Part shown: positions 54,670 to 63,568 of the stretch, piece by piece
Layout of the letters: the number at the start of each line of letters is the position of its first letter
How positions within the stretch are numbered: position 1 is the stretch's first letter
Assembly: GCA_963664835.2 (NCBI GenBank)
Contig: CAXXUG010000028.1
Coordinates: 203,210 to 267,209, forward strand
Origin: G963664835 sp963664835
Lineage (GTDB): Bacteria; Chloroflexota; UBA6077; FW602-bin22; JBCLEL01
Direction: 5' to 3'
DNA length: 64,000 bases
The notes under the pieces: model-generated
Databases searched by the model: none
What the model was told of the DNA's origin: nothing
What the model saw: only the letters and a program-made list of their open reading frames with translations
Position numbers and translations under genes: made by a program

Positions 54670-55410
54670 GTGTCATCACCAGAAGTTCCATTCAGAGTCC
54701 TGAGGGGCCAGCCTGGCAATCAAGCCTACTACACGTACCGAGTTCCGCTGACGGAGGGCATGGTTGTACTAGACGCCTTGCACTACATTCAGGCACACTA
54801 CGCCGGCGACCTGGCGGTACGGTGGAACTGCAAGGCGGGTAAATGTGGATCTTGCAGCGCGGAGGTCAACGGCCGGCCGGCCTTGCTGTGCGGAACCAGG
54901 GTGGATGCGTTGCTGGAATGGGGAGAGATTGACGTATCGCCGATGAAGGCGTTTCCCTTGATCAAGGACCTCGTAACCGACGTTTCCCAAAACTACGAGA
55001 CGGCAAAGCAGATTCCGGCTTTCACGCCGGACGAAAACGATGAGGGCCCCTGGACCATCTATCCGGAGGACGTCGAGAGGCTGCACGAGTTCCATAAGTG
55101 TATCGAGTGTTTCCTCTGCCAGGACGTATGCCACATAATCCGCGAGCACAAAGCGCCATTCGTAGGTCCGCGCTTCATGGTCAAACTGGCATCATTGCAG
55201 ATGCATCCGAAGGACACCGTTGACCGTACCGAGTGGATGCGCGAGCAGGGCCACGTAGGCCGCTGCAACATCACCAAGTGCTGCACCGAGGTCTGCCCGG
55301 AAGAGATCCATATCACCGATAACGCGATCATTCCTGTGAAAGAGCGTGTGGCCGACAGCAGCTACGATCCGGTGATGTGGCTGGTGAATAAGGTTACGGG
55401 CCGGAAATAA
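54670..55410 (+). CDS. sdhB: Succinate dehydrogenase iron-sulfur subunit
   Basis: 246-residue subunit with an N-terminal [2Fe-2S] domain (CKAGKCGSCSAEVNG..LLC) and a C-terminal alpha-helical ferredoxin domain with CIECFLCQDVC and CNITKCCTEVCPEEI for the [4Fe-4S] and third cluster. GTG at 54670 is chosen over TTG at 54664, because AGGGGA lies at a proper spacing only from the GTG. It joins SdhA to the anchor. AlkD-like gene follows 35 bp on. Confidence 0.94.
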   Translation: MSSPEVPFRVLRGQPGNQAYYTYRVPLTEGMVVLDALHYIQAHYAGDLAVRWNCKAGKCGSCSAEVNGRPALLCGTRVDALLEWGEIDVSPMKAFPLIKDLVTDVSQNYETAKQIPAFTPDENDEGPWTIYPEDVERLHEFHKCIECFLCQDVCHIIREHKAPFVGPRFMVKLASLQMHPKDTVDRTEWMREQGHVGRCNITKCCTEVCPEEIHITDNAIIPVKERVADSSYDPVMWLVNKVTGRK

Positions 55411-55445
55411 GGCGCCGCTCGCGCTGGGCGGACATCCGTAACCGC

Positions 55446-56297
55446 ATGGCTGACGGCAACACTCTCGCTAGATCCCAACCACCCCGCAGAAAAGGCTCCG
55501 TCCGGCGTTCCGACATTCCACCAGATGTTCTGAAGGGATTGAACGAAGGCCGCCTCGAGACCGTCACATTGGCGGAGTGGCTCGCGATCGACATGCCGAC
55601 GCTTCTTCGCTCCGTTCTGCCGGCCCTGGGGTTGATCGACGCGGAAGACGAGCTGGGAGAAGCGGCCGATCGTCTGGCCGGCGAAGGCGTGACCCGACGA
55701 CTCAAGGGAATTGGTGCGGCATTATACAAAGCAACCCGCGACCATCCCCGGCGCGGAGAAATACTCGAGAGACTCGCCGAGCACACTTCCGACATGGTGA
55801 GGGCTTGGGCCGCGTTCATAAATACCGCCGACACGCGCCTGACGCTCGAGGGCCGGCTGGATGAGGTACGCCGCTTCGCGGGTGACAGTGCGGTCTCGGT
55901 GCGTGAGTGCGCCTGGGACTCATTCCGGCCTTACCTGGTGGCCGACCTCGAGCGCGGACTAAAGCTCCTGGAGCCCTGGGTGTCCGATCCAGACCCTAAT
56001 ATTCGTCGCTGCGCGGTGGAGGCGACAAGGCCCAGGGGAGTTTGGACCATGCACATCGAAGCGCTAAAATCCGAGCCACAACCGGGCCTGGCGCTTCTGG
56101 AGCCGGTGAGATCGGATCCCAGTCGGTACGTTCAGCGCGCTGTAGCAAATTGGCTGAACGACGCGAGCAAGAGCCGGCCGGATTGGACCCGGGAGGTCTG
56201 CGAGCGTTGGACGCAAGAGTCACGAACCAAAGAAACCGCCTGGACCGTTCATCACGCGCTGAGAACGCTGCGCAAGCAGGGCACTTTGCGCAACTAG
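55446..56297 (+). CDS. AlkD-like DNA alkylation repair protein (HEAT repeats)
   Basis: 283-residue alpha-helical HEAT-like repeat protein. The C-terminal part VSVRECAWDSFRPYLV, DPDPNIRRCAVEATRPRGVW and SDPSRYVQRAVANWLNDASKSRPDW matches the AlkC/AlkD DNA-glycosylase group that removes alkylated purines. A basic N-terminus (QPPRRKGSVRRSD) could add DNA contact. It follows sdhB by 35 bp, which may be chance co-transcription. The enzymatic role is inferred from family only. Confidence 0.8.
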   Translation: MADGNTLARSQPPRRKGSVRRSDIPPDVLKGLNEGRLETVTLAEWLAIDMPTLLRSVLPALGLIDAEDELGEAADRLAGEGVTRRLKGIGAALYKATRDHPRRGEILERLAEHTSDMVRAWAAFINTADTRLTLEGRLDEVRRFAGDSAVSVRECAWDSFRPYLVADLERGLKLLEPWVSDPDPNIRRCAVEATRPRGVWTMHIEALKSEPQPGLALLEPVRSDPSRYVQRAVANWLNDASKSRPDWTREVCERWTQESRTKETAWTVHHALRTLRKQGTLRN

Positions 56298-56319
56298 ATT
56301 CGCTGTTGCCGAAGATCGG

Positions 56320-58221
56320 ATGGAGAAGATGACAAAGGAACCGGCAGATGGTGCACGGTTCAACTTCACCGAGGCGTCAATACGTAGGCAGGCGACCGCC
56401 GAATCATACAGGCGAGGTCAGGAGTACTACCGGTCCGGAGCTGTGGACTCACTCTTGCAACGCGGCGACCTGGTCCAGGGCGAAGTAAGCGGCAGCGACA
56501 TATCACCGTACTACGTCAGTCTCTATGCCGCGCCTGTTGGTGTAACCGGGGCTACCTGCACCTGTCCGTACGATTGGGGCGGTTGGTGCAAGCACATCGT
56601 AGCGGTGCTGCTAACGTGCATTCATGAGCCTGAAAAGATCGTGGAGCGCCCCACTCTCGAAGAGGTACTATCCGATTTGGACCGTGATAAGCTTCATGGT
56701 CTTCTAATCAAACTGGCCGAACGTGATCTGGGTTTAGTTGACTCGATCGAGAGCGAAGTCTCGATCCTTCGATCCCGCTCGGCCCAATCCGATGGCCACC
56801 AAGGTTCTGGCGACACGCGGGTGGAACAGCGGTTCATACGTAGGCGTGTCCGTACCATTCTTCATAGCCTAGATCATATTCGGCAGTCGGAAGCGTACTG
56901 GCACGTGGGCAGAGTGGTAGAGCAATTGTATGAGGTGGCAGACGAGGCCTGGTCGCTAATCGAGGCCGGTGATGGCCGCAGCGCACTGGAGGCCTTGGAG
57001 GCATTGACGGAAGAGTACATGGCCGGTTGGCGGACGCTGGACGACTCCGAAGGCGAGGCTGGCAGTTTATTCTACGACTTGGGTAGGGCTTGGACTGAGG
57101 CGATCCTGACCGCCGACCTGACTACAGACGAATTCGCTGGCTGGGGTATTCGATTAACGGAATGGCAACAGGCGCTTGATGGATATGGGGTCGAAGGTGC
57201 TTTGGGCGCTGCCGTGGCGGCGATTGAACAGGGCTGGGACTACTTGCCTTTGCAGCGCGTGTTGCAGGGTGAGACGCCCGAAGAATGCGCCTTGAATGAT
57301 GAGGCCCCATTCTTCGCCGAGAATCTGATCACCGCCCGGCTCAACGTGCTGGAGCGCCAAGGAAGTGCACAAGAGTACCTCAATTTGGCCCAGGCAGGGG
57401 GTCAATCTGAGCTTTACATCGGGATGTTGGTGCGGCTTGGAAGAACTCGAGAGGCGGTCGAGTTTGGGTTGCAAAACTTCCTCACAACCGATGAGGCGAT
57501 GACTCTGGTCAGAATCCTGCGCGCCCAAGATGAAATCGGGGAGTCTATGCGAGTCGCGGAACATGGTCTGACCCTGAGGGGCGCCAAGGCGCTACTTGCA
57601 ATATGGCTCCGGGACATGGCAAGGGACGCGGGTGACCTCAAACGTGCTCTCTCGGCGGCCGTTATCGCGCTTCGTTCTCAGCCTGACATGGACGCTTACC
57701 TGGAAGCGAAGGAGCTGGCCGGCGAGCGCTGGCCGCAACACCGCATGGAGATACTCGAGTACTTGCGTAAGCGTGACACTTCGTTCGTTGAGGGCCCAGT
57801 AGACATCTTCCTGCATGAAGGGCTTGTAGGTGACGCAATTACGCTAGTCGACCGGAGAGACGACGATCTATTCGTAGACCGCGTGGTCGAGGTGGCTCTC
57901 GAATCTCACCCCGATTGGGTGATCCAAACCTGCCGGCGGCGAGCCGAGCGGATCATGAATACGGCGAAATCTGAGAAGTATGCCAAAGCTTTCGACTGGC
58001 TAGCCAAGGCCATGCTGGCATATCGCGCAGCAGGGCGCGACGAGGAGTGGCGGGCATACCTGGAGGGGCTACTCACTCGACACCGTCGTAAGTACAGGTT
58101 GGTGCCGATGCTGAAAGTCCTGAAGGAGCATTCGCGACAAGACGCTCAACGCCCCTCTCCAGGGGGTCTTGAAGAGGAATTAACTTCTATTCTTCCGGCA
58201 GAACTAGGTCTTCGTTGGTGA
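56320..58221 (+). CDS. SWIM zinc-finger protein
   Basis: 633 residues. The SWIM motif CTCPYDWGGWCKHIVAVLL (Cys-x-Cys-x-Cys-x-His type, about residues 80-100) binds zinc and may bind DNA or protein. The rest is helical with TPR-like stretches (RAAGRDEEWRAYLEGL). ATG 56320 or 56329 may start it. Related proteins occur next to SNF2 helicases in many bacteria, but none is seen here; its partner is unknown. The 3' end overlaps pyrE by 35 bp on the opposite strand. Confidence 0.8.
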   Translation: MEKMTKEPADGARFNFTEASIRRQATAESYRRGQEYYRSGAVDSLLQRGDLVQGEVSGSDISPYYVSLYAAPVGVTGATCTCPYDWGGWCKHIVAVLLTCIHEPEKIVERPTLEEVLSDLDRDKLHGLLIKLAERDLGLVDSIESEVSILRSRSAQSDGHQGSGDTRVEQRFIRRRVRTILHSLDHIRQSEAYWHVGRVVEQLYEVADEAWSLIEAGDGRSALEALEALTEEYMAGWRTLDDSEGEAGSLFYDLGRAWTEAILTADLTTDEFAGWGIRLTEWQQALDGYGVEGALGAAVAAIEQGWDYLPLQRVLQGETPEECALNDEAPFFAENLITARLNVLERQGSAQEYLNLAQAGGQSELYIGMLVRLGRTREAVEFGLQNFLTTDEAMTLVRILRAQDEIGESMRVAEHGLTLRGAKALLAIWLRDMARDAGDLKRALSAAVIALRSQPDMDAYLEAKELAGERWPQHRMEILEYLRKRDTSFVEGPVDIFLHEGLVGDAITLVDRRDDDLFVDRVVEVALESHPDWVIQTCRRRAERIMNTAKSEKYAKAFDWLAKAMLAYRAAGRDEEWRAYLEGLLTRHRRKYRLVPMLKVLKEHSRQDAQRPSPGGLEEELTSILPAELGLRW

Positions 58222-58738
58222 GGATGGCCTCGAAATCGTAGCCGCGTTCACGTATATTCTGTCCGCCACCCTGCAGCCTGTCGAGTATGGCGATGATCTT
58301 CACGACCTCACAGCCGGCCTCTTCGGCGGCTTGAGCTGCTTGGAGGAGGGAGCCTCCGGTCGTCACTGTGTCGTCGACGATTACGACCCGGCTGCCGGGT
58401 CGAATGGGTCCTTCGAGTTGCCTCATGGTGCCGTGCTGTTTTCTGTCAGGACGGACGATAAAGGCGTCGATGGACTGGCCGGCGTGGTAGCTGGCGATTG
58501 AGACTGCTGTGGCCATAGGATCGGCGCCGATGGTTGGCCCTCCAACGGCGTCAATGTTTTGACCGCGGATCATCTCGAAGATGTACCGGCCGATCAGCGC
58601 AGCGCCATCCGCGGAAAGGGTGGTCATCCGGCCGTCGATGTAGTAGCTGCTCGTGCGGCCGGATGTGAGGACGAACTCGCCTCGCAGGACCGACCGGTCA
58701 TTGATCATCCGGCGGATCGCGTCTCGGTCATCTCTCAC
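58187..58738 (-). CDS. pyrE: Orotate phosphoribosyltransferase
   Basis: 183-residue type I phosphoribosyltransferase that makes OMP from orotate and PRPP in pyrimidine synthesis. The PRPP loop is VVIVDDTVTTGGS, the orotate region TSGRTSSYYIDGR, and the flexible loop RPDRKQHGTMRQLEG. A GTG start at 58738 is needed for the usual length. Its last codons overlap the end of the convergent SWIM gene. It is the downstream gene of an SDR-epimerase-pyrE run on the minus strand. Confidence 0.93.
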   Translation of the reverse strand: MRDDRDAIRRMINDRSVLRGEFVLTSGRTSSYYIDGRMTTLSADGAALIGRYIFEMIRGQNIDAVGGPTIGADPMATAVSIASYHAGQSIDAFIVRPDRKQHGTMRQLEGPIRPGSRVVIVDDTVTTGGSLLQAAQAAEEAGCEVVKIIAILDRLQGGGQNIRERGYDFEAILTNEDLVLPEE

Positions 58739-58789
58739 TTCAGGATGCCTGACCTGGAGCCTGGAAAAGGCTCTCGCAAGACGGCTGTT

Positions 58790-59737
58790 TCAATTCTCCA
58801 TCGCCTCGGAATCACGAATGAACGCGTCGACCATTTGGGCCGCGGTAGCGTAACGTGCGCGCCAACCGAGGTCGCGTTCCGCGCGCGAGTTGTCCTGGAC
58901 TACGTAGCGCCAACGGCTGACCGCGTACTGGGCGACGGGATCGCGTTTGAAAGTAATGTCAGCGCCCGGGATACGCTCCCTGACGAGCTGAGCCAAATCG
59001 CCGGCGCTGACGGAACTGGCACCGAGATTGTAGAGACGGTGTGGTACTGACTCGGCCAGATAGAGCGCAGCTAGCCCGTCGACAAGATCGGTGATGTAGA
59101 CGACAGGGCTCGAGTCTTCTGGCGTCAAAGGGCAAACGTAGGGCCGGCCGGCGAGCGGCTCTCCAACCATGCCGCTGGTGAACTGAGAGGCGGCGCCTTG
59201 GGCGGAGCGCCCCGGTCCGATGACAGCGCCTGGGCGCGCCACTCGGGTATCGATTCCAAATCGGCGATGGTAGAAGGCGCACCAATCTTCGGAGTGGGCC
59301 TTGGTGATAGCGTAGAACAGGTGTGGGTTGAGTTCGGCGTCCTCGTCCATGGGCGGCGTCGGCTCGACCGCGTCGAGCACGGCCACGCTGCTGGTTGCGA
59401 CGACCCTCTTGACTCCAGCCCGCCGGGCCCCTTCGAGCACGTTGAAGACTCCACCGACGTTCACGGAGAAGGCCAGTGACGGATCTAATTCGCACTGGTT
59501 GGACAGAATAGCGGCGAGGTGAACGATGCCGTCCGGCTTGAGCCGTTCCAGCTCGGAGATGATCTTCGGTCCGTCGGTGATGTCGGCCTCGATTGATCCG
59601 TCAATGTCACCGGCGGTGGCGAGTCCTTCAGGGGTGAACTGGCGATCGAGCAGGGTCACCCGATGGCCGGCTTCGATAAGCTGCCGGGCGAGCAGACGGC
59701 CAATAAAGCCGCCACCGCCGGTAATCAAGGTCTTCAA
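58790..59737 (-). CDS. NAD-dependent epimerase/dehydratase, extended SDR
   Basis: 315-residue extended short-chain dehydrogenase. The NAD motif is ITGGGGFIGRLLA at the N-terminus; the catalytic Tyr-x3-Lys is YAITK, with Ser in ATSSVAVLD. Members close to this include UDP-sugar epimerases and uronate or D-erythronate dehydrogenases. SNQCELDPSLAFSVNVGG and RPGAVIGPGR favour the second group weakly. It sits 34 bp after the SDR stop and 51 bp before pyrE on the same strand. Confidence 0.85.
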   Translation of the reverse strand: MKTLITGGGGFIGRLLARQLIEAGHRVTLLDRQFTPEGLATAGDIDGSIEADITDGPKIISELERLKPDGIVHLAAILSNQCELDPSLAFSVNVGGVFNVLEGARRAGVKRVVATSSVAVLDAVEPTPPMDEDAELNPHLFYAITKAHSEDWCAFYHRRFGIDTRVARPGAVIGPGRSAQGAASQFTSGMVGEPLAGRPYVCPLTPEDSSPVVYITDLVDGLAALYLAESVPHRLYNLGASSVSAGDLAQLVRERIPGADITFKRDPVAQYAVSRWRYVVQDNSRAERDLGWRARYATAAQMVDAFIRDSEAMEN

Positions 59738-59771
59738 GTACGACTCCTAATCCGGGTTCAGGTACAGCCGG

Positions 59772-60556
59772 CTAGCCGGGTCCGAATAGGCGTTCCAGCG
59801 CAGCGCGGCGGATGGGCGACGAGACGAACAGGTCATCTCCTCCTTCGATATTAATGGTCTGACCGGTGAGCCAGGCCGACTCGTCGCACGACAGGTAGAG
59901 AGCGGCATAGGCGATGTCAATAGGGTTGCCGACACGCTCTAATTCAGGCTTGGCAGGCTCGATCGGATCTTCCCACGAGGCCGGCCGGTCCCAGATAATC
60001 CCGGGACAGATGCAATGCGCCCGGATATTCTTGTCGTATAGGGCCTTGGCCAAGTTCTCGGCCGCGCTGATCTGGCCCCACGGGCGCTGCCGTACGTGTA
60101 GTTGGCGTCCTGTCGGACCTTGTGGCCGGCAGCGCCCGTAAAGACTACCCCGCCGCCACGCTTTTCGATCGCTGGTACGGAGAACTTGGCGGACAGAAAT
60201 AGTGTTCGGAGGATATTGTTTGTGAGCTCTTGCCACTGATCGGTGGGGACCTTCGATATGTCGTGTTCGTGGCTGTACCCGCCGCCGGCAAAATGTCCCA
60301 GGATGTCCAATCCACCATACTCGTCAGTCGTTGCCTCGACGAGCCGCCGGACCTGGTCTTCGTCGGTCAGGTCGGTGCGGATAAAGGTTGCCTGACCTCC
60401 CTTGTCCTTGATGATGCGGACGGTCTCGCTGGACTGCTCATCGCTGCGGGCAGCCAGAACGACGCTGGCGCCCTCTTGGGCGAAGAGTATCCCGGTGGCA
60501 CGACTCATGTTTGAGCCGGCACCGGCGATCAGGGCCACTTTTCCCTTCAGTCTCAT
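59772..60556 (-). pseudogene. Short-chain dehydrogenase, broken by one frameshift
   Basis: Classical SDR of about 260 codons if joined. First part from ATG 60556: MRLKGKVALIAGAGSNMSRA (cofactor glycine motif), DILGHFAGGGYSHEHD and VVFTGAAGHKVRQDANYTYGSARG. Near 60075 the frame moves by an insertion of one or two bases; the second part reads ISAAENLAKALYDKNIRAHCICPGI and ends ESAWLTGQTINIEGGDDLFV. The catalytic Tyr-x3-Lys would be YGSAR, with Arg instead of Lys, so the protein might be impaired even without the shift. A GGGGAG ribosome site precedes the ATG. Confidence 0.8.
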
Positions 60557-60703
60557 TTGGTGGGAACTCCCCAGATTGGCGCAAGCCAATCTCGACTAGG
60601 TTTCAAGGCGACTATTATATACTCGATTCAGGTTGCCACTTTTGACGCGATCGAGTCGAAATGTTTGTCTGAAACTATGCCAATTGTGATCGGAGGTAGC
60701 GGG

Positions 60704-62392
60704 ATGAATCGCGGCTCCCACGGGATAAGGTCGGAGGCGAACCGGCCGGTGGTAATGGGCCGGCGGGGGATGGTTTGCTCGGGGCATCCGTTGGCATCGC
60801 AGGCCGGTGCGGGTATCCTCCAAAGGGGTGGTAACGCTGTAGACGCAGCGATCGCGGTGGCGGCCGCGTTGAACCTGGTCGAGCCGGACATGTCCGGGAT
60901 TGGCGGCGACGGGTTCATCATGATCTACGACGCCGAATCCGGCGAAATTAACGTTGCGAACGGTACCGGCGCGGCGCCTCGCCGGGCCACCAGGGAAGAG
61001 TACCGAAACGGCGGCATTCCAAAGAAGGGCGCACGCAGCGTCTCGGTACCGGGACTGGTCGGCGCCTGGCTTGCTGCCCACGAGCGCTTTGGCAGCCTGA
61101 AGCTGGCGGCGGTATTCCAGCCGGCGATTGATCTAGCGATGGATGGCTGGCCGATCAGCCACCGGCAAGCTGAGAGCATCGCCACTGCCCCGACTCTTAT
61201 GGAGATACCGTCCTCGCGGGAGCTTTTCGGTCCGGCGGGACGCCCACTCAGGGCAGGGGAGATATGTCTGAATCCTGACCTGGCGCGTACGTTCGAGCGG
61301 ATAGCCGGCGGCGGTGCTGATGAGTTCTACAGGGGCGAAACGGCGCGCTTGATTGACGAGTGCAACAAGAGGTACGGCGGCTATCTGTCGGCAGACGACT
61401 TGGCGGAGCATCACGTGCGTTGGCAGCCGGCAATCTCCACGACCTATCGCGGCCGGACCGTTCATGAGGCGCCGCCAAACTCCAGCGGCCACGTTCTGCT
61501 GCAAGAGTTGAACATGGCTGAACTGTTCGACCTCGTGGTGCTTGGATACAACACGCCGAAGTGCGTACACATGATGGTGGAAGCAAAGAAGCTGGCCTTC
61601 GCCGACCGAGAACAGTACCTGGCCGATCCGGAATGGGTCGACGTGCCGATCGACGGACTGCTGTCGAAAGGGTACGCGAGCGAGCGGGCGAACCTGATAG
61701 ATATGTCATCGGCTGCTATCGACGTGCGGGCAGGCGATCCCTGGAAATGGCAGGCCGGGAGGAGGAGAGAACCAACAAATGAATCTCGCGTTGGGCCGGA
61801 GCGCGAGAACACCACCTGTTTCGTCGTGGTGGATCGTTGGGGCAATGCCGTGTGTCAGCTGCAGAGCATTCAGAACCAATGGGGGTCCGGTGTGGTGGTG
61901 CCGGGAGCGGGATTCCTACTCAACAACCGGATGACCTATTGGCACCTGGAAGATGACCACATCGATGTGCTGGAACCGGGGAAGAGGGTGCGTCACACGA
62001 TGAACCCGGTGATGGTGTTCGAGGATGGAAAGCTCGTTCTGGTTTGCGGGACGCCGGGGGCTGACACGCAGGTGCAGACGAACTTTCAGATGATCACGCA
62101 CATCTTCGACTTCGGTTTGACGGTAAACGAGGCGGTGGAGGCTCCCCGTTGGCGTCACACTCAGGACGGAACCGAGTCAGAGTATCCCCATAGCTGCGAG
62201 GACTTGCTGTACCTTGAGGGCCGGTTCGATGGCGAGTTCAGGGAGGCGATGAGCCGGAAGGGGCATAAGCTAGAGATCCTGGGAGACTGGGGCGCGACTG
62301 GAAGCGAGATGATGATCCAGATAGATCCTGCGAGTGGGGCGCTGTACGGCGCGGCTGATCCTCGCCGGGATGGGTACGCGATCGGATGGTAG
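60704..62392 (+). CDS. ggt: Gamma-glutamyltransferase family protein
   Basis: 562-residue N-terminal-nucleophile hydrolase that self-cleaves and transfers gamma-glutamyl groups (glutathione or polyglutamate breakdown). The nucleophile is Thr370 in ENTTCFVVVDRWGNAV. Other marks are HPLASQAGAGILQRGGNAVDAAIA, GGDGFIMIYDAE, QSIQNQWGSGVVVPGAGFLLNN and the C-terminal WGATGSEMMIQ. The ATG at 60704 has GGAGG 7 bp upstream. No signal peptide is seen at this start; earlier in-frame starts (60557) do not add one clearly. The gene is divergent from the SDR. Confidence 0.92.
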   Translation: MNRGSHGIRSEANRPVVMGRRGMVCSGHPLASQAGAGILQRGGNAVDAAIAVAAALNLVEPDMSGIGGDGFIMIYDAESGEINVANGTGAAPRRATREEYRNGGIPKKGARSVSVPGLVGAWLAAHERFGSLKLAAVFQPAIDLAMDGWPISHRQAESIATAPTLMEIPSSRELFGPAGRPLRAGEICLNPDLARTFERIAGGGADEFYRGETARLIDECNKRYGGYLSADDLAEHHVRWQPAISTTYRGRTVHEAPPNSSGHVLLQELNMAELFDLVVLGYNTPKCVHMMVEAKKLAFADREQYLADPEWVDVPIDGLLSKGYASERANLIDMSSAAIDVRAGDPWKWQAGRRREPTNESRVGPERENTTCFVVVDRWGNAVCQLQSIQNQWGSGVVVPGAGFLLNNRMTYWHLEDDHIDVLEPGKRVRHTMNPVMVFEDGKLVLVCGTPGADTQVQTNFQMITHIFDFGLTVNEAVEAPRWRHTQDGTESEYPHSCEDLLYLEGRFDGEFREAMSRKGHKLEILGDWGATGSEMMIQIDPASGALYGAADPRRDGYAIGW

Positions 62393-62511
62393 GAGGCGGG
62401 GGCGTGCGGTCACCTGTTTCGAGGCGGCAATGTAAGTGTAGGCGGCGCATGTGTGGCATTTGAGCCTCGTAGGAACCACGAATTCTCCGCTTGCGCTTAC
62501 AGGTGAAGGGA

Positions 62512-62540
62512 TTGATTCCAGGAAGAACCAAGTGTATTAT
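62512..62540 (+). promoter_or_regulatory. Sigma-70-type promoter of a short transcript
   Basis: TTGATT (62512-62517), 17-bp spacer, TATTAT (62535-62540). Predicted start near 62547, leading into the structured region that ends in the terminator at 62810-62852. No large gene follows. Confidence 0.6.
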
Positions 62541-62605
62541 CGAAATCAGGAGGCCGGCGCGAAACCTGCCGGAGCTTCCAATTCTTCATGGAAGGAGGGT
62601 GCCAG

Positions 62606-62659
62606 ATGATACTCAAGAATCCGAGAGCCCTCTTTGGAGTATGGCAAGTAGACTACTAA
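62606..62659 (+). CDS. 17-codon small ORF with strong ribosome-binding site
   Basis: ATG at 62606 preceded by AAGGAGG with 7-bp spacing; encodes MILKNPRALFGVWQVDY and stops at TAA 62659. An in-frame ATG at 62588 would add six residues. The hairpin CTTCCA/TGGAAG (62575-62594) touches the first G of GGAGG and could limit access to the site. The next stem begins one base after the stop. No family was recognised. It could be a leader peptide or a small protein; coding status is unproven. Confidence 0.4.
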   Translation: MILKNPRALFGVWQVDY

Positions 62660-62809
62660 CGCCCTGCCCAGGGGATCGAACCGGGCAGGGCAGGCGCGAC
62701 CTCAGGCTAAGCCCCATGTTTACCAAACGGGTACAGCCCAAGTAGGCAGATATACCCCAACGGGAAGGCCCTGTAGGGCCGCAGGGGTGACGTCCTGATA
62801 GAAGAACTA

Positions 62810-62852
62810 GCAGCCTAGCCGGATTAGAAACGGCTAGGCTGCGTTTATTTTG
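62810..62852 (+). terminator. Strong rho-independent terminator
   Basis: Perfect 12-bp stem GCAGCCTAGCCG (62810-62821) / CGGCTAGGCTGC (62831-62842) with a 9-nt loop, followed by GTTTATTTTG. It is the strongest terminator in the window, placed where no conventional gene ends. Confidence 0.85.
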
Positions 62853-62920
62853 CCGGGTTTTCCGCCTGACTCGATGGGCGATGAGCATGTTCGGAGCCGG
62901 CCCCTCCGCCCCGCCCCCAA

Positions 62921-62940
62921 GGGCGATTCGCGAATCGCCC
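62921..62940. repeat. 20-bp perfect palindrome
   Basis: GGGCGATTCG (62921-62930) is followed directly by its exact reverse complement. It has no loop, so it is more like a protein-binding or repeat-core palindrome than a hairpin. Confidence 0.6.
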
Positions 62941-63052
62941 CTACCGAGAGGTTGGTGGTGATTGGGTCGCTGGACTTCGCAGGGACAATCTGGTCGCTGG
63001 ATTGTTGAGTGGGGGTTATTGAAGCGGGTCGGCGTGTTGGATGCCGGTCGCC

Positions 63053-63497
63053 GATGCCGGCTGGTGACGGTAGATCAAGGACTTAGACTCGGCGCACCGG
63101 TTGGCGGGTCTTCTATACAGTGGCTCGGCACTATGATTGGTCGCCGGACTGACGGGAGCGGGGGACAAGCCCCCGCGCTACATTATTTCGTTCCGCCATC
63201 GACCATCTGTTTACAATTCGGCACGACTGGCGGATGGAGAGCCGGCATCATGGTTTGATGAATGCGAATTTTCGTACCAATCGCTGATGCCGGCTGGTGA
63301 CGGTAGATCAAGGACTTAGACTCGGCGCACCGGTTGGCGGGTCTTCTATACAGTGGCTCGGCACTATGATTGGTTGCCGGACTGACGGGAGCGGGGGACA
63401 AGCCCCCGCGCTACATTATTTCGTTATTTCGTTCCGCCATCGACCATCTGTTTACAATTCGGCACGCTTGGCGGGTGGAGAGCCGGCATCATGGTTT
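63053..63497 (-). repeat. Dispersed repeat, inverted and tandemly duplicated
   Basis: Two direct copies, 63053-63256 and 63286-63497, nearly identical. Each starts GATGCCGGCTGGTGACGG and contains the hairpin as GCGGGGG-ACAAG-CCCCCGC (63158-63176 and 63391-63409), the reverse complement of the CTTGT hairpin at 3539. The second copy has an 8-bp internal duplication (TTTCGTTATTTCG). The spacer contains TTTTCGTACCAATCGCTGATGCCGGC, the inverted tail of the family. Confidence 0.8.
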
Positions 63498-63568
63498 AGT
63501 CCATGCACAGTTTCGTGCCAATTGCCTAAGATTTGACGCGATTCATGAGTCAATTATGGAGATGGGAT

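Larger units (their letters stand above)
62547..62852 (+). ncRNA. Candidate structured RNA of about 300 nt
   Basis: Between the promoter at 62512 and a strong terminator lies about 300 nt rich in perfect hairpins: CCGGC/GCCGG (62554-62572), CTTCCA/TGGAAG (62575-62594, covering a Shine-Dalgarno), GCCCTGCCC/GGGCAGGGC (62661-62691, 9 bp with a 13-nt loop), and a two-tier arm ACCCC/GGGGT around GGCCC/GGGCC (62754-62787). It matches none of the large housekeeping RNAs (RNase P, tmRNA, SRP, 6S) that I tried by eye. It contains a 17-codon ORF. It could be a regulatory leader or a stand-alone RNA. Confidence 0.5.

Noticed and set aside
62661..62691. GGTTCGATCC on the minus strand looked like a tRNA T-arm
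   Set aside because: The flanking bases do not form a T-stem and no acceptor or anticodon arm follows; it is the loop of the 9-bp hairpin.
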